Shown: in pieces, positions 1-8,259 of the stretch | How positions within the stretch are numbered: the stretch's first letter is position 1 | How the letters are laid out: the number at the start of each line of letters is the position of its first letter | From: Massilia sp. KIM | GTDB lineage: Bacteria; Pseudomonadota; Gammaproteobacteria; Burkholderiales; Burkholderiaceae_D | Length of the DNA stretch: 64,000 nucleotides | Reading direction: 5' to 3' | NCBI RefSeq assembly: GCF_002007115.1 | Contig: NZ_MVAD01000003.1 | Location: 62,001 to 126,000, forward strand | Made by a program: the position numbers and the translations under genes | The notes under the pieces: generated by a model | The model's database searches: none | Seen by the model: only the letters and a program-made list of their open reading frames with translations | What the model was told of the DNA's origin: nothing

Positions 1-1173
1 GCCGGTGCCCAGCGCATAGTGGGCGGTCTGGTAGCGGCCGCTGGCCACCACCTGCATGATGAACAGGGTCACGCCCACGAAACCGAAGCCATAGCCGAAC
101 ATTTCCAGCCCGAGGGCCCCGGAAATCAGGGCCAGCGAACTGGGCTGGGCTTCGCTCAGGTACCAGAACACCGCGTTGGGCAGGTTCATGGCCAGGATCA
201 GCCAGGGCATGGCGCGCCGCAGGCTCAGCCAGGCCGTGAAATAGCCGCCCGCGATGCTGCCCAGCAGGAAGGCGGCGGTGCCCACGGTGCCGTAGGCGAA
301 ACCCACTTCGGCGGTGCTCAGGCCCAGGCCCCCGACTTCGCGCGCGTCGCGCAGGAACAGCGGGCCGATCGACTGGATCTGCCCTTCCCCGGCGCGGAAA
401 AGGATGATGAACAGGATCGCCACCCAGATCCCGGGCTTGGCGAAGAAGGTGCGGATCACGTCCGCCAAAGTGGCGGCGATCCCGCCCATCCCGCCCTGGC
501 TGGCAGAGCGGTCGCCCGGCCCCGCCGGCAGCGCGCGCAGGTGGTAGAGGCCGAGCAGCACCAGCAGGCCGCCCAGCAGGGCGAACACCGTGGTCCAGGC
601 CAGTTCGGCGCCGATCCGGTCTTCCAGGTAGCCGGCCAGGATCAGGAGGCCGCCCAGCGACAGGAACTTGGCGGCGTTGAAGAAGGCTCCCTGCCAGCCG
701 GCGTAGGCGGCCTGCTCGCGCGCGCTCAGGTTGGCGATGTAGATGCCGTCGGCCACGATGTCGTGGGTGCTGGACGCCAGCGCCACCACCGCCAGCAGGG
801 CGATGCAGACGGCGAACCAGGCCGGCAGCTGCAGCGCCAGCGCGACCGCGCCCAGGCTGGCGCCGCCCAGCAGCTGCAGGCCGACCACCGCCAGGCGCTT
901 GCTGGGCGCCAGTTCCAGGAAAGGACTCCACAAGGCCTTGAAGGCCCAGGCCAGGCCGATGGCGCCGGTCCAGCGCGCGATCTGGTCGTTCGGCACCCCC
1001 ATGCTCTTGAGCATCTGGCCGGCCACCAGGGCCACGGCGTAGAAGGGCAGGCCCTGGGCCAGGTAGAGGCTCGGCACCCAGGCCAGCGGGTGGCGCCGGC
1101 GGGGCGCCGCCGCGGCGGCGGTCGCGGAGGGCGTGTCCGCCCCGAGGGGCGAGGTATCGTGCATGGCGGTCAT
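1..1173 (-). CDS. AmpG-like MFS permease (C-terminus outside window)
   Basis: An inner-membrane major facilitator protein, 391 codons visible, running off the left edge. It has a short Ala-rich cytoplasmic N-terminus, then alternating hydrophobic segments, starting with the WVPSLYLAQGLPFYAV stretch typical of the AmpG/PAT-transporter group that imports muropeptides or amino-sugar saccharides with protons. Its ATG (1173) overlaps the TGA of the upstream GH20 gene in an ATGA junction, so the two are almost certainly co-translated. With the TonB receptor and hexosaminidase, it probably carries GlcNAc-containing oligosaccharides across the inner membrane. Family membership is seen in the sequence; the substrate is inferred from neighbours. 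A second in-frame ATG lies at 1164. Confidence 0.85.
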   Translation of the reverse strand, partial: MTAMHDTSPLGADTPSATAAAAAPRRRHPLAWVPSLYLAQGLPFYAVALVAGQMLKSMGVPNDQIARWTGAIGLAWAFKALWSPFLELAPSKRLAVVGLQLLGGASLGAVALALQLPAWFAVCIALLAVVALASSTHDIVADGIYIANLSAREQAAYAGWQGAFFNAAKFLSLGGLLILAGYLEDRIGAELAWTTVFALLGGLLVLLGLYHLRALPAGPGDRSASQGGMGGIAATLADVIRTFFAKPGIWVAILFIILFRAGEGQIQSIGPLFLRDAREVGGLGLSTAEVGFAYGTVGTAAFLLGSIAGGYFTAWLSLRRAMPWLILAMNLPNAVFWYLSEAQPSSLALISGALGLEMFGYGFGFVGVTLFIMQVVASGRYQTAHYALGTG

Positions 1174-3641
1174 GGCGTATCCAGGATCAGGCTGACGATG
1201 CGGCTGCGCCGCCCGCGGGTGTCGAAGCTGGCGATGCGGAAGCGGCTGCCCGGCGCCAGCGGCACCGGCGCTTGGTAGCGCGGCCCGCTCGCGCTCGGCT
1301 CGGAACCGTCGACAGTGTAATGCAGGGCCAGGCCCGGCAGGGCGACATTGGCGTGGGCCGCGCCGTCCTGCAGCGCCACCCCGGGCGGCGGCAGGCGGTA
1401 GCGGTAGGGCTCGGGCGCGCGGTCCAGGCGCGGCAGCTCGCGCCGCGCCAGGCGGTTGGCGAATTCGTTCCAGTCGCGCTCGATGGCGGCGGCGCGCTGC
1501 GCCTCGTCGGCGACGTGCTGCCAGCCGGGGTCGGGCGACCAGGCCCGTTCGGCCAGCGCAATCAGGCGCGGCAAGGCCAGGTAGTCGATGCGGCCGGCGT
1601 CGACCGCGTTCTCGCCCCACAACTGCCCCTGCAGGCCGGCGATGCGCTCCTTGCCCGCGGCGTCGAGCGGCTGCATGGCGGCGAGCACGCGCGGATCGAG
1701 CGGCCGTCCGAGCGGATCGAGGTCGGCGGTCACGCGCACGTCCAGCGGACAGAAGGCGAATGCGTGGCGGGTCTCGACGAAGCCGGCCCAGTAATAGCCC
1801 GGCTCCTCGGGATGCTTGGCATAGGCCAGGTCGAAATACAGGTTGGCGGCATTGGCCAGCACCACGCGGTAGCCGGCGTTGGCCAGGCGGTAGGCGCAGT
1901 CCTCCTGGCCCGAGCCCCAGGCGTTGTTCCACACGTAGGCATGGAAGTCCGGCCCGGCGAAGCGCGGATTGGGCCGCATGCCCTCCCCTGTCACCTCGAC
2001 CAGCGCGGTCTCTTCCCAGCCGGCGAAGCCCAGGCCGTGGCGCGCCAGGATGGCGCGGCAGCGCGCCACGAAGTCGTCGTGCAGCTGGTCGATGCGGGTC
2101 CAGCCCTCCCGCTCCATCTTGGCCCGGCACAGGGGCGAGCCGAGCCAGGCCCCGGCCGGCACTTCGTCGCCGCCGGTGTGGATCACGCGCAGCGGCGCGC
2201 CGGCCTCGCGGTAGAGCGCGCACACCTCGCCGACCACGGTATCGATGAAGCGGTCGACCGAGGGCAGCGCGATGCAGATCACGTTGTCGTGCCAGAGCTG
2301 GACCGATTCGTACTCGGAGCGGTCGTCAGGATCGCTGAGCAGGTATTCCTCGGCGCCGGCGCGGTCTCCGGCCGCCAGCAGGCGCTCGTAGCGGGCGCGC
2401 ATCGCCACCACGGCGGCGCGCGCATGGCCGGGCATGTTGAACTCGGGGATCACCTCGATGTGGCGCGCGTGGGCGTGGCGCAGGATGGCGACGAATTCCT
2501 CGGCGCTGTAGAAGCCGGTGCCGGCCGAGCCTTCGATGCGGGCGCCGGAGCCGTACGAGGGCGGCAGGCAGGACGCGCCCACGCCGCGGCGCGAGCCGAT
2601 CGCGGTCAGCTCGGGCAGCGCGGCGATCGCCAGGCGCCAGCCTTCGTCGTCGGTGAGATGGAAATGGAAGCGGTTGAGCTTGTAGGCCGCCATGCAGTCG
2701 AGCAGGCGCAGCACCGTGGCCACGCTGGAAAAATGGCGCGCCACGTCGAGCATCATGCCGCGATAGGCAAAGCGCGGGGCGTCCAGCACCTGCCCGAGCG
2801 GCAGGCTGCCGTCCGGCCCTAGCAGCTGGGCCAGGGTCTGCAGGCCGTTGAAGACGCCGTGGGCGCTGCGCCCGCGCACGCACACGCGGCGCGCCCCGAT
2901 CTCGAGTTCGTAGGCTTCCTCGCTGGGGTCCTCGAGCGCCACCGCGCCGAGCCGCAGCTCGACCCCGGCCTCGCCCGGCGGACCGTCCGGCAACGCGGCC
3001 AGCATGGCCGACAGCAGCGCCGCCTCGCGGCCGAGGGAGGCGTCGTGCACCAGCGGGGCGCCGGGCGACAGGCGGCAGGTGGCGCCGCCCAGGCGCGCGT
3101 GGACCGGGCGCGGCGTGATGCGCCCGATCTCGTCCTCCGGCAACTGGCGCAGGCCGGCGTTGCGGCGGTGGCGCCGCGCCGCGTCCTCGGTCGGCAGCAG
3201 GTCGTAGCTGGTGCGCATGCGCTGCTCGGGGCGGGCGAAGGGCGCGATGCGGGGGTCGCCCAGGTCGATCGCTTCTCCCTCGGCCGTCACCAGGTGAAAG
3301 CCCAGCGGCGCGTCGGTGACGCTGATCGCCCAGTGCAGGCAATCGTAGTCGATCACATGGCGCTGGCCGGGCAGCCAGGGGCCGCCGTCCGGCATGCCCA
3401 GGCGGCACAGGTCGCCGTTCAGGTGTTCGATCGCGTAGCCGGGCGTGGCGCTGGCGGCCAGCGGCTTGCGCGCGGTGTTGAAATACAGGCGCCAGCCGGG
3501 GGCGATGGCGGCGTCGGACACATTGGCCAGCACCAGGCGCGCGCGGAAACGGTCGTCGCGCGCGGTATTGGTCAGGCATTCCCAGGACACGGCGACCGGC
3601 GCCGCGCCGGGGCGCGAGGATGGCTCAGGGATCGGCTTCAT
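1170..3641 (-). CDS. Beta-N-acetylhexosaminidase, GH20 family
   Basis: An exo-acting hexosaminidase of 823 aa that removes terminal GlcNAc/GalNAc from oligosaccharides by substrate-assisted catalysis. The order is an N-terminal CHB_HEX carbohydrate-binding-like domain (about 15-160), a GH20b domain (about 175-290), the catalytic TIM barrel (about 290-700) with the HTGGDE motif placing the catalytic Asp-Glu pair at D492-E493, and a C-terminal Ig-like CHB_HEX_C domain with the VDGSEP motif. No signal peptide or lipobox is visible, so it may act in the cytoplasm after import, unlike many secreted chitobiases. It sits 87 bp after the TonB receptor and overlaps the AmpG-like permease by 4 bp. Confidence 0.93.
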   Translation of the reverse strand: MKPIPEPSSRPGAAPVAVSWECLTNTARDDRFRARLVLANVSDAAIAPGWRLYFNTARKPLAASATPGYAIEHLNGDLCRLGMPDGGPWLPGQRHVIDYDCLHWAISVTDAPLGFHLVTAEGEAIDLGDPRIAPFARPEQRMRTSYDLLPTEDAARRHRRNAGLRQLPEDEIGRITPRPVHARLGGATCRLSPGAPLVHDASLGREAALLSAMLAALPDGPPGEAGVELRLGAVALEDPSEEAYELEIGARRVCVRGRSAHGVFNGLQTLAQLLGPDGSLPLGQVLDAPRFAYRGMMLDVARHFSSVATVLRLLDCMAAYKLNRFHFHLTDDEGWRLAIAALPELTAIGSRRGVGASCLPPSYGSGARIEGSAGTGFYSAEEFVAILRHAHARHIEVIPEFNMPGHARAAVVAMRARYERLLAAGDRAGAEEYLLSDPDDRSEYESVQLWHDNVICIALPSVDRFIDTVVGEVCALYREAGAPLRVIHTGGDEVPAGAWLGSPLCRAKMEREGWTRIDQLHDDFVARCRAILARHGLGFAGWEETALVEVTGEGMRPNPRFAGPDFHAYVWNNAWGSGQEDCAYRLANAGYRVVLANAANLYFDLAYAKHPEEPGYYWAGFVETRHAFAFCPLDVRVTADLDPLGRPLDPRVLAAMQPLDAAGKERIAGLQGQLWGENAVDAGRIDYLALPRLIALAERAWSPDPGWQHVADEAQRAAAIERDWNEFANRLARRELPRLDRAPEPYRYRLPPPGVALQDGAAHANVALPGLALHYTVDGSEPSASGPRYQAPVPLAPGSRFRIASFDTRGRRSRIVSLILDTP

Positions 3642-3695
3642 TGGATGTGGCGTTGCTGCGGGACGGCGCCCCGCGGTGGCGGCGGAGGCGCCGCG

Positions 3696-3713
3696 CCGGC
3701 CCCCTGGGGCCGG
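3696..3713. repeat. GC hairpin between receptor and hexosaminidase genes
   Basis: CCGGCCCC and GGGGCCGG are separated by 2 bp, giving a strong GC stem in the 87-bp gap between the TonB receptor stop and the GH20 start. No U-run follows on the minus strand, so it is not a classic terminator. It may attenuate or process the transcript so that receptor and enzyme are made in different amounts (inference). Confidence 0.5.
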
Positions 3714-3728
3714 ACGCGGCGCAGGGGA

Positions 3729-6365
3729 TCACAGCTTGCCGCGCAGGCCGAGATAGAAGGTGCGGCCGTTGGAGTAGAACGCGCGCGGGCGGTCCTCATT
3801 CTCGGCGTACATCCGGATCGTCTCGTTGCTGAGGTTGAGCGCGTCGAAGGTGAGGGTCAGGCGTTCGGTCAGCTTGACGTTGACCGAGGCCGTCAAGTTC
3901 TTCATGCCGGCCACGTGCTGGCTGGCGCCGCGGTCCACGCCCACCTTGTAGCGCGAGCGGTAGTTGTAGGCCAGGCGCGCCGAGAAACGCTCGTTCTCGT
4001 AGTAGCCGGTGACGTTCCAGGTGTTCCTCGAGGAGTTCAGCAGCTCGCCGCCGTCATCCAGCTCGCCGTCGGCGTGGGTGTAGTTCACCAGGGTGCCGAA
4101 GTTGCCGAAGAAGGGCTGCTGCCAGCTCGTCTCGATGCCCTTGTTGCTGCCGGTGGTGTTGTAGGGCGAGGTGATCTGGTAGGTCGCCAGCGCCGAGCGC
4201 TTGTTGTTGTAGTAGGTGCCGGTCGAGGTGCCCTGGGCCACGATGGAGCGGAAGTCCATGTAGAAGAAGCCGGCCGACAGCAGGGCCTTGGGCGCGTAGT
4301 ACCACTCGGCGCCGAGGTCGAAGTTCACCGAGCGCACCGGGTCCAGGTTGACGTTGCCGCCGCTGCCGCTCAGGGCGTCGTCGTTGAGCGAGACCGAGCC
4401 GCCCAGCGCGCTGTAGTCGGGGCGCGCGATGGTCTTGGCCAGCGCGGTGCGCAGCACCAGGTCGGAGCGCAGGTCGTACTTGAGGTTCAGGCTCGGCAGG
4501 TAGTCGCGGTAGCTGCGCTTGTAGGTGGTCGGGGTATAGGGACCGAAGGCCGAGCCGGTGATCGGGTTGGGACCGCCCGGCAGGTTGACGATGGTGGTCT
4601 GGCGCGTCTCGACCGCGCGCAGGCCGACGTTGCCGCTCCAGTTGTCGCCGCCGAAGTCGACCATGCCGTACACGGCGGCGGTCTTCTCGCCGACCTCGAA
4701 CTCGTCCAGCCAGTTGTGGCGCAGGGTGTAGTCGAGCAGGCGGTTGCCCGGCACCGCGCCCCAGGCGCCGAGGGCCGCGCCGTCGTACTTGAAGTAGTTG
4801 GCCGACAGGTTGCCGCCCAGGTCCTTGGCGAAATCCTTCGGGTACATCTGGCCGTTCCAGGCGGGGCCCGGGTTGGTGAAGCCCACCGGGCCCGGACGCG
4901 TCTCGAGCGGGTGCTCGGCGGTGCGGTGGTGGTCGGCCCAGCGCAGGCCGAAGCGGAAGGTCTGGAGCACCGGATGGTCGAGGCGCAACTGGCCGTCGAC
5001 CTGGGCATAGTTTTCCTGGTCGACCGACTGGGCGTCGCCGCCGCCGGCCCAGGCGGTGCTGAGCGGCGAGGTGGTGTTCCCGCCCGGGTAGCTAACGGTG
5101 GCAGGGGCCAGGCCGTTGAGGGCGTAGTTCATGCCGCCGTCGACGTTGTTTTGGTAGAAGACATCGTTGTAGTCCCAGCCCTTGCCGCGCGTGCGGCCGG
5201 CCTTGCCCGACAGGGTCAGGCGGTCGTTGACGCGCCACTTGCCGTTCAGGTCGAGGTACCAGGATTCGCCGCCGGCTTCCGGGCGATAGATGTTGTCGAC
5301 CTCGCCCGCGTTGCGGGTGAAGCTGGCCGCCACCAGGGTGCCGTTGCGCACCACGGCGTTGGTCGGCACCAGGTTCAGGCTGTTGACCGAGTTGGCCGGC
5401 GCGGCCAGCCAGTTGGTGTTCTGGTGCGGCGCTTCGAGCTTGGAATAGAAGCCGTTCAGGTCCAGGCTGACGCCGGCGGAGGGGCGCAGCTCGATGTCGA
5501 AGGAGCCGCCCTCGCGCTTCTTGGTCTGCTCGAACAGGGTGGCGCCGATGAAGGTCGGGACCACCACGCCGCGCAGCGCGGGGTTGGCGGCGACCGCCGC
5601 GCTGGTCGGGCTGATCGGGGTGTAGCCCAGGATCTCCTGGCCGTCGCGGCGCACGCTGGCCTTCTCCGAGAAGCCCTGCAGCAGCACGCCGAAGGTGCTG
5701 GCGGCGTTCTTCCACGCCACCAGGCCCGACAGATGGGGCTCGGTTTCCTCGGACAGGTCGTTGTAGTTGGCCTGCACCGAGGCTTCCAGGGTGAGCGGCT
5801 GGCGGAAGTCGAGCGGACGGCGGGTGATGACGTTGATGGCGCCCGAGACGCCGCCTTCGACCAGGTCGGCGGTGGGGCTCTTCTGCACCACGATCGAACC
5901 CACCAGTTCGGAGGGCAGCAGCGAGAAGCTGCTGGAGCGGCCGACGCCGCCGCCGATCTGGTTCAGCACGAACCAGTCGCCGGTGCTGATCGCATGGCCG
6001 TTGAACAGGGTCTGCTGCAGGCTGGGGCTGGTGCCGCGCAGGCTGACGCGGTCGTTCTCGCCGAAGCCGCCCTCGCCGCCGGCGGAGGACTGGGTGTTCA
6101 CGCCGGGCAGGCGCTGGATGGCGTCGGCCACGTTCTTGTCGGGCATCTTGCCGATGTCTTCGGCGGTCACGACTTCGACCACCGCGTCGGCGTTGCGCTT
6201 CTGGCGCAGCGACTGTTCGAGGGCGGCGCGCACGCCGGTCACCACCACCGTCTGGGCCTCGCCGACCTGCTCCTGCGCCCAGCCCTGACCCGAAGCCGCC
6301 GCGCACATCCCCACCGCCACCGCGATCGCGGTCCGCTTGTACTGCCGTGCCATCCCTTGGTTCAT
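3729..6365 (-). CDS. TonB-dependent outer-membrane receptor, carbohydrate type
   Basis: An 878-aa TonB-dependent receptor of the Xanthomonas/Caulobacter group (TIGR01782-like). It has a signal peptide (about 1-30, ending AWAQ), a TonB-box-like TVVVTG segment near residue 40, a plug domain with NVADAIQRLPGV and VSLRGTSP motifs, then a 22-strand-type beta barrel. The last residues are a basic GLRGKL rather than the usual terminal aromatic. The start has a good ribosome site (GGAG, 6 nt before ATG). It leads the locus with the GH20 enzyme and AmpG-like permease, which suggests active uptake of GlcNAc oligosaccharides; that substrate is inferred, not seen. Confidence 0.9.
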   Translation of the reverse strand: MNQGMARQYKRTAIAVAVGMCAAASGQGWAQEQVGEAQTVVVTGVRAALEQSLRQKRNADAVVEVVTAEDIGKMPDKNVADAIQRLPGVNTQSSAGGEGGFGENDRVSLRGTSPSLQQTLFNGHAISTGDWFVLNQIGGGVGRSSSFSLLPSELVGSIVVQKSPTADLVEGGVSGAINVITRRPLDFRQPLTLEASVQANYNDLSEETEPHLSGLVAWKNAASTFGVLLQGFSEKASVRRDGQEILGYTPISPTSAAVAANPALRGVVVPTFIGATLFEQTKKREGGSFDIELRPSAGVSLDLNGFYSKLEAPHQNTNWLAAPANSVNSLNLVPTNAVVRNGTLVAASFTRNAGEVDNIYRPEAGGESWYLDLNGKWRVNDRLTLSGKAGRTRGKGWDYNDVFYQNNVDGGMNYALNGLAPATVSYPGGNTTSPLSTAWAGGGDAQSVDQENYAQVDGQLRLDHPVLQTFRFGLRWADHHRTAEHPLETRPGPVGFTNPGPAWNGQMYPKDFAKDLGGNLSANYFKYDGAALGAWGAVPGNRLLDYTLRHNWLDEFEVGEKTAAVYGMVDFGGDNWSGNVGLRAVETRQTTIVNLPGGPNPITGSAFGPYTPTTYKRSYRDYLPSLNLKYDLRSDLVLRTALAKTIARPDYSALGGSVSLNDDALSGSGGNVNLDPVRSVNFDLGAEWYYAPKALLSAGFFYMDFRSIVAQGTSTGTYYNNKRSALATYQITSPYNTTGSNKGIETSWQQPFFGNFGTLVNYTHADGELDDGGELLNSSRNTWNVTGYYENERFSARLAYNYRSRYKVGVDRGASQHVAGMKNLTASVNVKLTERLTLTFDALNLSNETIRMYAENEDRPRAFYSNGRTFYLGLRGKL

Positions 6366-6592
6366 GTGTTCTCCAAAACGTCGATATGGTTCTTTTCCGG
6401 CCGGCGGCCGCGCGGGCGCATCCGGGCATCGTTTGTTCTCTTGGTGGGACGCATTGTGGCGGCAGTTGGCGGCGCATGTTTGTCAAATCTTGCTATCCCG
6501 ATTACATGCGCGGGTGGGGTGTGTCATTGGTGCACGGGGGTGAGGAAGCGTCTAAACGCCCGCAAAGTGACTGTTATCGTTGACCCGTAAAC
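6366..6592. other. Upstream region of TonB receptor, no gene
   Basis: About 230 bp between the receptor start and the palindromic repeat, where I see no convincing coding frame. On the minus strand there is a TTGACA hexamer about 100 bp before the receptor start, without a well-spaced -10 box, and one AATGACA-like half site that resembles GlcNAc-repressor half sites. Neither is enough to call a promoter or operator. Confidence 0.4.
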
Positions 6593-6676
6593 GTCGTTCC
6601 GGCGAAGGCCGGAACCCAAGTTCGTCGAGCAGCCGATCTGCACGCAAACTTGGGTTCCGGCCTTCGCCGGAACGAC
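6593..6676. repeat. Long palindromic repeat, copy 1
   Basis: Perfect 30-bp arms at 6593-6622 and 6647-6676 enclose a 24-bp loop. The arm core is TTCCGGCGAAGGCCGGAA followed by CCCAAGTT. The same element, with variations, recurs at 33775-33890 and 53967-54110. This copy begins 24 bp after the stop of the minus-strand HD-GYP gene, so it would fold in that gene's 3' untranslated RNA. Both copy 1 and copy 2 are preceded by ACCCGTAAACGTC. It is a REP/BIME-like or small MITE-like family. Confidence 0.85.
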
Positions 6677-6700
6677 ATTCAAACGCTAACTAAAACAACA

Positions 6701-8077
6701 CTAGACGGGGAACGGCACGCGTTCGACCGCGCGTTTGAGCGCGTCGAAGCAATCGGGATCGAGCGCGCTGCCGACGGTCTTCGCCATCATCTCCAGCGCC
6801 TGCGGAATCGGAATCGCCCCGCGATACGGACGCTCGGCGGTGATCGCGTCGAAGATGTCGGCGGTGGTGATGATGCGGGTCTCGAGGCGGATCGCCTCCC
6901 CCGACAGGCCGCGCGGATAGCCACCGCCGTCCAGGCGCTCGTGATGGCTGCCGGCGATCGTCGCCAGTTCGGCGAACGCGGCGATGCGCCCCAGGATGGT
7001 CTCGGTGAACTCGGCGTGCAGGCGCACCGCCGCCCATTCGTCGCGGTCGAGCGCGCCCGCCTTGTCCAGCACGCTGTTGCTGACGCCCAGCTTGCCCACG
7101 TCGTGCAGCAGCGCGCCGCGCTTGAGCCAGCGGCGCCGCTGCGCGTCCAGCCCGAGCGCCTCGCCGATCATGTCGGTGTACAGCGCCACGCGCGCGCTGT
7201 GGCCGCTCGTATAGGGACTCTTGGCGTCGACCACCTGGCCGAAGGCGGTGGCGATGTCGTCCAGGTAGTCGTCGTCCAGCGCCACCTCGCGCCCGGCCGG
7301 CTCGAGCGCGAACACGGCGGCGTCGATGCCGGGCGAAGCCAGGGTGTCCCAGAAATCCTCCTCGCCCGCGACCTCCTCGAAGGCCGCCACCAGGCGCGGA
7401 TCGAACCAGGTGCCGGCGCGCCCGCGCGCTTCGCGCAGCGCCGCCGTGCGGCCGTCGGCGGCGTGGAACACGTCGACCACCTGGGCCAGCAGGGCGATGC
7501 GGGAATACACCGGAATCGCTTCGCCCGCCAGCTGCGCCGGCTTGCCCTTGCCGTTGTAGTGCTCGTCGAGCGAATAGATGCCGGCCGCCACCCCATCGGA
7601 GAAGCGCAGCAGGCGCGCGATCTCGGCGCCGCGCTGGCAGCGGGTGGCGATCAGGCCCTGGGCGATCGCGGGACCGTCCTTCAGGATCGTCATCACGCTG
7701 CGGAAGCGCTCGGCCAGCCCCGCCTTCAGCCCGGTATGGCTCAGCACGAAGGACAGCACCTGGGGCAGGCTGTCGCCCACGGTCTTGAAGTCGCGCTTGA
7801 ATTCGAGGTCGTCGGTGAGGTACAGCTCGCAGATGCGGGCCGCGTTGCTGGAACAGCCCAGGTCCTTGAGCAGCAGGGTGTAGTAGAGCTCCCACATCTG
7901 GTCCTGCGGCAGGCCGATGGCCGCGCCGACGTGCATGCCGATCCAGCAGCTGCGCACGCAATGCCCGGGCGGCTGGCCCTCGGTGATGTCGAGCGCATAG
8001 CTGAGCGCGCCGATCAGTTCGGACAGCTTCATGGCGCTGGGCGACAGCGCGTCGGTGGGGGCCGCGACCAGTTTCAT
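6701..8077 (-). CDS. Tandem HD-GYP domain protein (c-di-GMP phosphodiesterase)
   Basis: A cytoplasmic 458-aa protein. The C-terminal half is an HD-GYP domain, which hydrolyses cyclic di-GMP: HD pair at H325-D326 (LLHDVGK), HHE at 378-380 and GYP at 386-388 are all present. The N-terminal half looks like a second, decayed HD-GYP copy, with LLLKDLG where LLHDIGK is expected and DEHYNGKGKP where HHExxDGxGYP is expected. I chose the ATG at 8077 because AGGA lies 8 nt upstream; a longer frame to 8170 lacks a ribosome site and has a non-conserved leader. It is divergent from the FAD/Rieske gene and followed by a palindromic repeat. Confidence 0.88.
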   Translation of the reverse strand: MKLVAAPTDALSPSAMKLSELIGALSYALDITEGQPPGHCVRSCWIGMHVGAAIGLPQDQMWELYYTLLLKDLGCSSNAARICELYLTDDLEFKRDFKTVGDSLPQVLSFVLSHTGLKAGLAERFRSVMTILKDGPAIAQGLIATRCQRGAEIARLLRFSDGVAAGIYSLDEHYNGKGKPAQLAGEAIPVYSRIALLAQVVDVFHAADGRTAALREARGRAGTWFDPRLVAAFEEVAGEEDFWDTLASPGIDAAVFALEPAGREVALDDDYLDDIATAFGQVVDAKSPYTSGHSARVALYTDMIGEALGLDAQRRRWLKRGALLHDVGKLGVSNSVLDKAGALDRDEWAAVRLHAEFTETILGRIAAFAELATIAGSHHERLDGGGYPRGLSGEAIRLETRIITTADIFDAITAERPYRGAIPIPQALEMMAKTVGSALDPDCFDALKRAVERVPFPV

Positions 8078-8259
8078 GGCGTCATTCCTGAATGCAATAT
8101 CAATTGATTCTACGCCATAAAACACCGCAAGCCAGCTTTCGCCGCCGCCGGTGCGGCAAGCGCGCCACACCCGGTCCGCGTCTGCATCCGGCGCATCGTG
8201 CGCCGCCGCCGCCCCGTTTCAGTAGACTGGTCCGGCGAACCGGACAGCCAGGAGGCACC

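Noticed and set aside
2859..6590. A 1243-codon plus-strand frame across the TonB receptor region
   Set aside because: It is opposite the TonB receptor and GH20 genes, with composition rich in Gly, Ala, Val and Arg typical of GC-rich antisense frames and no family motifs.
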